Of a DNA stretch of 17,398 nt, positions 11,042-17,398 are shown piece after piece. The DNA lies in the NCBI GenBank assembly GCA_004554075.1, contig SFOB01000067.1, forward strand, positions 1 to 17,398, read 5' to 3'. The DNA comes from Treponema sp. (GTDB lineage: Bacteria; Spirochaetota; Spirochaetia; Treponematales; Treponemataceae). The notes below the pieces were generated by a model. That model did no database searches. It was not told where the DNA came from and saw only the letters and a list, made by a program, of their open reading frames with translations. A program made the translations under genes and the position numbers. Each line of letters starts with the position of its first letter. Within the stretch, counting starts at the first letter, position 1.

Positions 11042-12544
11042 ATGGATAAACGTATATACATCATTGGCGCAGGCTTTGCCGGACAGACTATTGCCGATGA
11101 TATTAAGCGAAAAAAGATATTTGGAAAAGTAAACGCCTTTATTGATGATGACAAAAACCTGATTGGAACTGATATTGACGGAATTCCAGTCCTTGGTCCT
11201 ATAAGTGGCGTTACTTCAATTCTTTCCAATTCTGATTTAGACGAAGCAATCATTGCCATTCCTTCTGCCCCAACCGAAAGAATCCGTGAAATTTACGAAA
11301 CCCTTACCCAGAACGGCTTTAACCATATTAAGATTCTGCCTGGAATCAGCCAGGTAATAGAAGGAACTGCCCATCTTGTTCAAACCCGTGAAATTGACCC
11401 TCTTGATATTCTTGGTCGTACTCCGGTAACTATTTCTTTGAAAGAAAGTCTGGGCTACCTGCGGGGCAAACGTGTATTTATTACTGGTGCCGGTGGATCA
11501 ATCGGCTCTGAGCTTGCCCGCCAGCTTTTGAGTGGTGGTGCTGAACGTCTTTACCTTTTTGGTCATGGAGAAAACTCAATCTGCAGTATTTACCGCGAGC
11601 TCCGTCTTTTACAGGCAGAAGGTGTTGGTGAAAAGGCTACCATAGTTCCTATTATTGGTGACATGAGAGACCGCGAATATGTTGACTATATTATCCGCCA
11701 GACAAAGTGTAATGTAATTTTCCACTGTGCAGCCTATAAGCATGTTCCTATGATGGAAGAAAACCAGGTTGCTGCGATTGAAAACAATGTCTTTGGAACA
11801 AAAAATCTTCTGGACGCAGCTTTGAAACATAAGGTAGACCGTTTTGTTCTGATTTCTACAGACAAGGCTGTTGCTCCTGTCAGTGTTTACGGCGTTTCAA
11901 AAATGCTCTGCGAAAAGCTGGTATTGAATGCCGCAAAGCAGGCCGCAGCCAGTCAGTCCTTTATGTTTGTACGTTTTGGTAATGTTCTTGGAAGCCGGGG
12001 CTCTATTCTCCCTCTATTCCAGAATCAGATTAAAACCGGAGGTCCTATTACCGTAACCGATGAAAAGATGGAACGCTTTTTCATGACCATTCCGGAAGCA
12101 TGTTCTTTAGTTTTACAGACAGGCGGTGTTGGCGAAAACGGAAAATCTTATCTTCTTGATATGGGCGAGCCGGTAAAGATTATAGACCTTGCAAAGCAGA
12201 TTATAAAGTTCTCAGGCCTTGAACCTTATAAAGACATAGACATTAAGATTATGGGCTGCAGGAAAGGCGAACGTCTTATTGAGCCTCTCTGGCTTAAGGA
12301 AGAAAATCCTACACCAACAAAATACAAAAAACTTTTGCAGCTGGATAATAAAGAATACAGCAGCGAAAGACTGGATGTTTTACTTAAAGCTCTCTACCCT
12401 ATCTGTTTTTACACAGAAGGTCACGAGGCAGAGTTCCGAGACAAGGCAAAGCTTGTTCAACTTTTATGCGACGACTGCGAGAGCCTGAAAAACTTTTACG
12501 AAGAAATAAAAACTGATAATCAGATGAGGACAGATATACTATAA
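11042..12544 (+). CDS. Nucleotide-sugar 4,6-dehydratase (CapD/PglF/FlaA1-type), soluble form
   Basis: Extended short-chain dehydrogenase that probably removes water from UDP-N-acetylglucosamine or a related sugar to give a 4-keto-6-deoxy product. An N-terminal Rossmann-like domain (IYIIGAGFAGQ, 5-15) is followed by the catalytic domain with NAD-binding TGAGGSIGSE (148-157), GDMRD (206-210), STDK (272-275) and Tyr283-Lys287 in SVYGVSK. Large PglF/WbpM enzymes (about 600 residues) start with four membrane helices and carry Met at the Tyr position; this 500-residue protein lacks the helices but keeps their first cytoplasmic domain, and has the Tyr typical of small soluble FlaA1/PseB enzymes. Followed 49 nt later by an aminotransferase that would use its keto product, pointing to a surface glycan or flagellin-modifying sugar. 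The exact substrate is not visible. Confidence 0.9.
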   Translation: MDKRIYIIGAGFAGQTIADDIKRKKIFGKVNAFIDDDKNLIGTDIDGIPVLGPISGVTSILSNSDLDEAIIAIPSAPTERIREIYETLTQNGFNHIKILPGISQVIEGTAHLVQTREIDPLDILGRTPVTISLKESLGYLRGKRVFITGAGGSIGSELARQLLSGGAERLYLFGHGENSICSIYRELRLLQAEGVGEKATIVPIIGDMRDREYVDYIIRQTKCNVIFHCAAYKHVPMMEENQVAAIENNVFGTKNLLDAALKHKVDRFVLISTDKAVAPVSVYGVSKMLCEKLVLNAAKQAAASQSFMFVRFGNVLGSRGSILPLFQNQIKTGGPITVTDEKMERFFMTIPEACSLVLQTGGVGENGKSYLLDMGEPVKIIDLAKQIIKFSGLEPYKDIDIKIMGCRKGERLIEPLWLKEENPTPTKYKKLLQLDNKEYSSERLDVLLKALYPICFYTEGHEAEFRDKAKLVQLLCDDCESLKNFYEEIKTDNQMRTDIL

Positions 12545-12549
12545 AAAAC

Positions 12550-12576
12550 GTCATCCTGAACTTGTTTCAGGATCTG
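12550..12576 (+). repeat. Palindromic repeat, copy A (after dehydratase stop)
   Basis: Perfect 8-bp stem ATCCTGAA (12553-12560) with TTCAGGAT (12566-12573) and a CTTGT loop, starting 5 nt after the stop codon. It resembles a small palindrome seen between genes in many unrelated bacteria (recollection, not a search). No T-tract follows, so it is not a standard terminator; it may modulate read-through or mRNA stability between the two sugar genes. Confidence 0.75.
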
Positions 12577-12593
12577 AATAATATGGAGTTATA

Positions 12594-13859
12594 ATGGCAG
12601 AAATAAAAGTTCCTTTTCATAGAGCCGCAATTACAAAGGCAGAAGAAGATGCTGTACTTGATGTACTCAGAAGCGGCTGGCTTACAACCGGAAAATATGC
12701 TCTTGAATTTGAAAAGAAATTCAGTGCTGCAGTAAGCGACACAGACAAGATGAAAGCTGCCCGCGCAGAAGCTGGACTCCCAGATGGGGACATCACATCC
12801 CTTGCCGTAAACTCAAACACAAGCGGAATGATTCTTGCAATGGAAGCCTGTGGAGTTCGCGAAGGAACTGCCGTAATCACTACTCCCTACACTTTTGTTT
12901 CAACAGCAGCCTGTGCCCGCCACCTTAATGCTGATGTATTTTTTGCAGATGTTGAAAAAGACACTTACAGTATAGATCCCGATAAAATAGAAGAAATCTT
13001 AATAAAAGACAGCCAGCCGCGCGGAGTTGACGGAAAAGGCCCTCATCGTGTACGCGCAATTGTTCCGGTACATATTGCAGGAAATGTCTGCAACATGAAG
13101 CGCATTATGGAACTGGCAGCAAAATATTCAACTCCAGATAACCGCATCCGCGTAATTGAAGACGCAGCCCATTCCTTCCCTTCACCAACTGCCTTAGGCT
13201 ATGCCGGCACAATCGGTAACGCAGGTGTCTTTTCATTTTACGTTACAAAAACTATTACAACTGCAGAAGGCGGAATGGTATGCACCCGAGACCCTGAACT
13301 TGCCCGCCGCATGACTGTTATGCGCATGCACGGAATGGACCGCACAACCTGGGACCGCTATACAAGCCCTCGTGCAAGCTGGGAATATGACATTATAGCC
13401 CCTGGCTACAAATTTAATCTGCCGGATGTTCTTGCTGCAATAGGCTGCTGCCAGGTAGACAGAGCACAACTTTTTTACGAACAGCGTAAGCACATTGTAG
13501 ACATGTATAATGAAGCCTTCAAAAATCTGGACTTTATTAAGCTTCCCCCGGATGGAGAAGGAAACAGCTGGCACTTATACCTTATGCGCATAGTTCCAGA
13601 GAAGTTAAAAATCACTCGTGAAGAATTTGCAAAAAAAATGCAGGCCGCAGGACTTGGAATTTCTGTACACTTTATTCCTATTTTCCACTTCACCTACTGG
13701 CGAGAGCTTTACCCTGATTTCACAGCCCAGGCTTACCCTAATGCGGAAAGACAGTACAGCACTACAATTTCAATTCCTCTTTATCCGGATATGACAGAAG
13801 AACAGGCTCAGCTTGTAATAAATACTGTTATTCAGATTGGAAACGAAAACAGGAGATAA
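12594..13859 (+). CDS. DegT/DnrJ/EryC1/StrS-family sugar aminotransferase
   Basis: PLP-dependent fold-type I enzyme that transfers an amino group, usually from glutamate, to a keto-sugar nucleotide. Seen: GWLTTGKYALEFE (28-40), TTPYTFVSTA (96-105), PVHIAGNVCNM (158-168), VIEDAAHS (187-194) with Asp190 facing the cofactor nitrogen, PLP Lys219 in FSFYVTKTITTAEGGM, and GYKFNLPDVLAAIG (271-284). Length (421) is somewhat above the usual 370-400, with an insert at about 50-68 and a longer acidic/basic loop around 136-152. GGAG precedes the ATG. Placed behind a 4,6-dehydratase, it most likely forms a 4-amino-4,6-dideoxy sugar, as PglE does after PglF; the acetyltransferase expected for bacillosamine is not in the window. 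Confidence 0.92.
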   Translation: MAEIKVPFHRAAITKAEEDAVLDVLRSGWLTTGKYALEFEKKFSAAVSDTDKMKAARAEAGLPDGDITSLAVNSNTSGMILAMEACGVREGTAVITTPYTFVSTAACARHLNADVFFADVEKDTYSIDPDKIEEILIKDSQPRGVDGKGPHRVRAIVPVHIAGNVCNMKRIMELAAKYSTPDNRIRVIEDAAHSFPSPTALGYAGTIGNAGVFSFYVTKTITTAEGGMVCTRDPELARRMTVMRMHGMDRTTWDRYTSPRASWEYDIIAPGYKFNLPDVLAAIGCCQVDRAQLFYEQRKHIVDMYNEAFKNLDFIKLPPDGEGNSWHLYLMRIVPEKLKITREEFAKKMQAAGLGISVHFIPIFHFTYWRELYPDFTAQAYPNAERQYSTTISIPLYPDMTEEQAQLVINTVIQIGNENRR

Positions 13860-13869
13860 GTAAAGCACA

Positions 13870-16218
13870 ATGGCAGGAAAGAAAAACAACGCAAAAAACA
13901 ATTTACGTTCCCTCGAAGCCTCAGGCTTTTACAGCGACTTTGAAAAAGAAAACTGTCTTTATGCAGCCCTTGTGCGAAGTCCAGCCCCTGCCGGAAAAAT
14001 TAAATCAGTTACTGCAGCAGACCTTCCAGACGGTTATACACTTTACACAAGCAAAGACATTCCAGGTTCAAAAACAATTACAGCCAACAAAAGCAATACA
14101 AAAATATTCGGCTATGGAAATGTTTCTTACAGAGGAGAACCGGTTGGAATTATCTTTGGACCGGATGAAGAAAAAGTTTATCAGCTCTTAGACACAGTTA
14201 ATATAAACTTTGATGTAGAAAACCTTGAATCTGCCCTTCACAATGTAATCAATAATCAGGAAGAAACTGCTAACTTTAAGGAGTTCGTTGAACAGATTAA
14301 CGAAATGCCTTCTCTTGATACTGTAATTGACAAATCACATGTAGAAGAAAATCCAAATGTAATTGTAGCTACCCGAGAAGTCAAATACGGTTTATATGAA
14401 AGTTTACCTCTTGCTCAAGCAGATACTAAGCTCTTTGAAAATGCAGATTTTGAATCTACTGATACCTGGAAAGAAAAACTGTTGACTCCTAAATGGCAGG
14501 AAACAGAAGGAGCCTTTGCCTATACCGAAGGTGAAAAAATCCATGTCTTTGCCCCAACCCGCTGGACAGGCTTTACACAAAAATCAGTTGCGGCAGCACT
14601 TGAAATCAGCGAAGAGCAGGTTTTTATTCATAAAACAAAGTCTGCAGGAATCTATCCATCCGGTCTTGCCAGAACTACTCAGCTTGCAGTTCAGGTAGCC
14701 ACTGCAGCCTGGCTTTCTAAAAAACCGGTAAAACTCGTTCTCTCCCAGTTTGAACAGGAAAACTATATGGTTCCCGGAGTAACGACAGAAATTACTTACC
14801 GTACTGCCCTGAACAAAGACGGCCACCTTAAAGCGCTTAAAATTTTAATTGATATTGATATAGGATCTTCAAACCCTTTTGCACAGGAAATCACAGACAG
14901 AATTGCAATTGCAGCAGCCAGTTTCTATAAACCAGAAAATCTTTATATTAATGCAAAGGCTCATACATCTAAGAATCCGCCAACTTCAATTTCCATGCAG
15001 ATTATTGAATCCCAGGCATTCTTTGCAATCGAAAACGAGATTCAAAAGATCAGTAATCTTTCAAACATTTTCCCGGATGAACTTAGAATCATAAATGCAA
15101 GCCAGGTACTTCCAGCTCCTGAAGCAGAAGAAAAGCCAAAAGCAAAGACAAAAACTGCAAAGAAGTCTTCAAAAACAAAAACTCCTGCAATAACTCCATT
15201 TCCATTTGATATTCCAACCGGAGATGTACAACAGGTTTTGCAGACAGCTCTTTCACAAAGTGATTTCAACAGAAAATACGCTTCCTTCCATATGGAGGCT
15301 ATTGATCGTGCAGAAAAGGACAGCAAGCCTTTCTTCGCCCTTCCTCTTCGAGGTATTGGTGTAGCTACAGCTTTTATTCCTTCAGGTTATTACGGCCAGA
15401 CAAGTTTTTCGAATGATACAAAACTCGAAGTCACTCTAAGTGCAGACGAAAAACTGGTTATTCATACAATTAAGCCTTCTGAAGTAATACAGGAAATCTG
15501 GAAAACTTCTGCAGCAGAAATTCTTCAGATTCCAAAACAAAACATTCAGATTAATTCAGATTTTCCATATGATGAAATTCCAGAACAGCCGGAAGATTCT
15601 TACAGCTCTATAAGTATCATCAATGAAATGGTAAAAAAATGCTGTAACGATATTCAGAAAAAACGCTTTCATCAGCCGCTTCCAATTACTGCAAAACGCG
15701 GCGGACCAGTAACTTCTAAATCAAAATGGGATAAAGATAAATTTTCAGGCAGTCCCTTTTATACAACCTCTTTTATCACAACTGTAGTAGAAGTTGAACT
15801 CGATACCTATACCTACAATGAAAAAATAAAAGGTATATGGGTTACCGTAGACTGTGGTGAATTATTTGATGAAGCTGCAGCCCGCAGAACTATCCGCCTT
15901 GAAATTCAGCAGGAGCTTACAATGCTGGTAAAAGGAAAGACTGTTCCATGCGATGCAATAAACATCAGCTTTGTACAGACAGCAGACCGTTCCGGTCAGG
16001 TAGGTGGTTTAATTCATAACTCACTCCCTGCAGCCTTTTCTTCTGCCCTTTCTCTTGCACTCACAACTCAGCTTACTGAAATTCCATGTACAGAAGACCT
16101 GCTCTTCCAGCTGATTCGTGACCGCACAAAAGAAAAGAATATAATAAAGAAAGCAGAAGCCAAAAATGAAGCAAAAGAAGAATCTAAAAAATCCGAAGTA
16201 AAAGGAGCCGAAGAATGA
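13870..16218 (+). CDS. Xanthine dehydrogenase-family large (molybdopterin) subunit, divergent
   Basis: 782 residues with the layout of the molybdenum hydroxylase large subunit: N-terminal a/b hammerhead (LYAALVRSPAPAGKIKSV 30-47; YRGEPVGIIFGPDEE 87-101), then the cofactor domains (KKPVKLVLSQFEQ 284-296; DGHLKALKILIDIDIGSS 317-334; NPPTSISMQIIESQAFFAIENEI 369-391). Usual signatures are altered: the GGGFGGK-type loop reads KTKSAGIYPSG (255-265), the RGFG motif reads SMQI, and the C-terminal GxGE carrying the catalytic Glu aligns with QVGGL (710-714). A Lys/Thr-rich insert lies at 421-440, and the C-terminal 35 residues are Lys/Glu-rich. Next-door 2Fe-2S and FAD subunits support a real complex, but whether it binds molybdopterin or hydroxylates purines is open. 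Begins 10 nt after the aminotransferase stop; overlaps the next gene by 4 nt. Confidence 0.8.
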   Translation: MAGKKNNAKNNLRSLEASGFYSDFEKENCLYAALVRSPAPAGKIKSVTAADLPDGYTLYTSKDIPGSKTITANKSNTKIFGYGNVSYRGEPVGIIFGPDEEKVYQLLDTVNINFDVENLESALHNVINNQEETANFKEFVEQINEMPSLDTVIDKSHVEENPNVIVATREVKYGLYESLPLAQADTKLFENADFESTDTWKEKLLTPKWQETEGAFAYTEGEKIHVFAPTRWTGFTQKSVAAALEISEEQVFIHKTKSAGIYPSGLARTTQLAVQVATAAWLSKKPVKLVLSQFEQENYMVPGVTTEITYRTALNKDGHLKALKILIDIDIGSSNPFAQEITDRIAIAAASFYKPENLYINAKAHTSKNPPTSISMQIIESQAFFAIENEIQKISNLSNIFPDELRIINASQVLPAPEAEEKPKAKTKTAKKSSKTKTPAITPFPFDIPTGDVQQVLQTALSQSDFNRKYASFHMEAIDRAEKDSKPFFALPLRGIGVATAFIPSGYYGQTSFSNDTKLEVTLSADEKLVIHTIKPSEVIQEIWKTSAAEILQIPKQNIQINSDFPYDEIPEQPEDSYSSISIINEMVKKCCNDIQKKRFHQPLPITAKRGGPVTSKSKWDKDKFSGSPFYTTSFITTVVEVELDTYTYNEKIKGIWVTVDCGELFDEAAARRTIRLEIQQELTMLVKGKTVPCDAINISFVQTADRSGQVGGLIHNSLPAAFSSALSLALTTQLTEIPCTEDLLFQLIRDRTKEKNIIKKAEAKNEAKEESKKSEVKGAEE

Positions 16219-16691
16219 AAATCCCTGTCATCTTAAATGGTACAAAAACAGTTCTCGATGCTCATGCAGATGAATCGTTAATGAAGGTTCTTCACAAAAA
16301 CGGATGTCCTTCTGTAAAGAGTGGCTGCAGCTCCGGCTTTTGCGGTTCCTGCACAATTTTACTTGATGACAAGCCTGCTGCTTCCTGCAAAATTCCTGCC
16401 GGCATAGTTCATAACAGCGACATTGTTACCCTTGATTATTTTGTAAAAACAGAAGAATACTCAACTATAATGGCAGGCTTTCAAAAAGCGGGAATTAAAC
16501 TTTGCGGCTACTGTACCGCAGGAAAAGTTTTTTCAACTTATCAGATTTTAAAGATGCCTAAAATGCCAACAAGACAGGAAATTACAGATTATGTAAAGGC
16601 CCTTTCACCCTGCTGCACAGACCTGGAAACTCTTGTAAACGGAATCATCTATGCAATTCAGATTTCTAATAAGCGGCAGAAACGTGGATAA
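16215..16691 (+). CDS. 2Fe-2S subunit of xanthine dehydrogenase family
   Basis: 158-residue electron-transfer subunit with two 2Fe-2S clusters expected. The first, plant-ferredoxin-like cluster is complete: Cys38, Cys43 and Cys46 in GCSSGFCGSC, and Cys58. The second starts normally with CGYC (Cys97, Cys100), but the CRCTGY motif reads SPCCTDL, so the ligands would be the adjacent Cys133 and Cys134 instead of a C-x-C pair. Its ATG overlaps the TGA of the large subunit (ATGA), with AGGAG upstream, indicating translational coupling. It should pass electrons from the large subunit to the FAD subunit encoded next. Lys/Arg-rich C-terminal end. Family assignment is firm; cluster II integrity is uncertain. 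Confidence 0.88.
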   Translation: MKIPVILNGTKTVLDAHADESLMKVLHKNGCPSVKSGCSSGFCGSCTILLDDKPAASCKIPAGIVHNSDIVTLDYFVKTEEYSTIMAGFQKAGIKLCGYCTAGKVFSTYQILKMPKMPTRQEITDYVKALSPCCTDLETLVNGIIYAIQISNKRQKRG

Positions 16692-16703
16692 ATGAGGAAT
16701 AAA

Positions 16704-17398
16704 ATGGGAAAGACAATTTTATATGCAAAGAATGCTGCAGAACTTATAAAGATTCTCAATAACAATCCTGGAACAAAAGTCGTAGGCGGTTGTACCCGCA
16801 TTGAAAATCTTCCTGATAAATTTATTTCCACCCATGGCATCAAAGATCTTTCTCACATTTCCCGCCATGAACGTTATATCGATGTTGGTCCTGGAGCAAC
16901 TCTTTCAGATATTCTGGCAATCGGACAGACTCACCTTCCACCAATTCTCTACGAAGCCCTAAACTGTATTGCAAATCCGATTATACGAAACACAGCCACA
17001 ATCGGCGGAAACATCTGTTCAGAAAACCATAAGCTTACTTTGTTTGCTCCTCTTATGGCCCTTGATGCAAAACTTGAATTCAAAAATCAGACAGAAACAA
17101 GAACTGAAAACATAAGATATTTTAAATCTGTACCGGAAGGTTTTATTCTTTCAAACATCCGCATTCCTCTGGTAGATGCAGAGCTTTCAATTTTCCGTCG
17201 TATCGGCCACGAGCACTCAATTACCCAGCAGTCTGCTTCTTTTGCCTTCCTGGCTGATACAGAAAAAAACTCCCTGCTTAATGTGCACCTGGCCTTTGCA
17301 GGTCCGTTCACTTTCCATAGCAAGGAGTTTGAAAACTTTATGAGTGGCCGCCGCCTTCCTCTTTCGCAAAAAGATATTACTCAGCTGGAAGAAGTTGT
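16704..17398 (+). CDS. FAD-binding subunit of xanthine dehydrogenase family, 3' end cut by window edge
   Basis: The first 231 residues are visible and the frame is open to the edge; the family is usually about 280-300. It begins MGKTILYAKNAAELIKIL and carries the FAD-binding PCMH pattern: KVVGGCTRIENL near 25-36 (GG.T type), IDVGPGATLSDIL near 59-71 and NPIIRNTATIGGNICSE near 91-107, the flavin-contact loop. The region after GGN, normally small residues ending in Asp, reads CSENHKL, a mild departure. The second domain begins near 165 (FRRIGHEHSITQQSASFAFLA). It accepts electrons from the 2Fe-2S subunit and passes them to NAD or another acceptor. GAGG precedes the ATG, 12 nt after the 2Fe-2S gene stop, so all three genes form one operon. 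Confidence 0.88.
   Translation, partial: MGKTILYAKNAAELIKILNNNPGTKVVGGCTRIENLPDKFISTHGIKDLSHISRHERYIDVGPGATLSDILAIGQTHLPPILYEALNCIANPIIRNTATIGGNICSENHKLTLFAPLMALDAKLEFKNQTETRTENIRYFKSVPEGFILSNIRIPLVDAELSIFRRIGHEHSITQQSASFAFLADTEKNSLLNVHLAFAGPFTFHSKEFENFMSGRRLPLSQKDITQLEEV

Noticed and set aside
11042..17398. Right-hand region considered as a horizontally acquired island or defence system
   Set aside because: No integrase, tRNA-end, flanking repeats or defence domains are seen, and codon use looks like that of its neighbours.

Overview
The window looks like chromosomal DNA from a host-associated, low-GC spirochaete, most likely a Treponema. This is inferred from AT-rich intergenic DNA, spirochaete-style lipoprotein and SPOR-domain envelope proteins, and the general gene content; no ribosomal RNA marker is present. 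No phage, transposase, CRISPR array, tRNA or rRNA was found. No gene-free stretch exceeds 300 bases.

Layout. Positions 1-4626 are mostly minus-strand housekeeping and envelope genes: a 3'-truncated dUTPase (dut), a small four-helix membrane protein, a DUF4349-type lipoprotein, polynucleotide phosphorylase (pnp), and a ribosomal protein S15 gene (rpsO) that lacks its middle and is frameshifted. A divergent promoter region (4627-4861) leads into a plus-strand membrane GGDEF-EAL protein. That gene ends tail-to-tail, with overlapping stop codons, on a minus-strand FAD synthetase-type gene (ribF-like, without a riboflavin kinase domain). Divergent from ribF is a branched-chain aminotransferase (ilvE) with a lysine/alanine/threonine tail. 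A large hairpin (8525-8605) separates it from a minus-strand pair: a small exported protein and an extremely acidic SPOR-domain protein.

From 11042 to the right edge everything is on the plus strand: a soluble nucleotide-sugar 4,6-dehydratase, a DegT-type aminotransferase, then three genes resembling the molybdopterin, 2Fe-2S and FAD subunits of the xanthine dehydrogenase family. The first two could together make a 4-amino-4,6-dideoxy nucleotide sugar for surface glycans. The last three look like one complex, but the large subunit lacks the usual molybdopterin-contact motifs and the catalytic Glu, and the 2Fe-2S subunit has a shifted cysteine. This divergent complex is the best candidate for unusual biology here.

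Other signals: several genes have a -10 box 6-7 nt before the ATG and no Shine-Dalgarno, as expected for leaderless mRNAs. A small palindromic repeat occurs twice directly after stop codons, with one compensatory base-pair swap between copies. A run of three hairpins ending in a terminator lies between the small membrane gene and dut.
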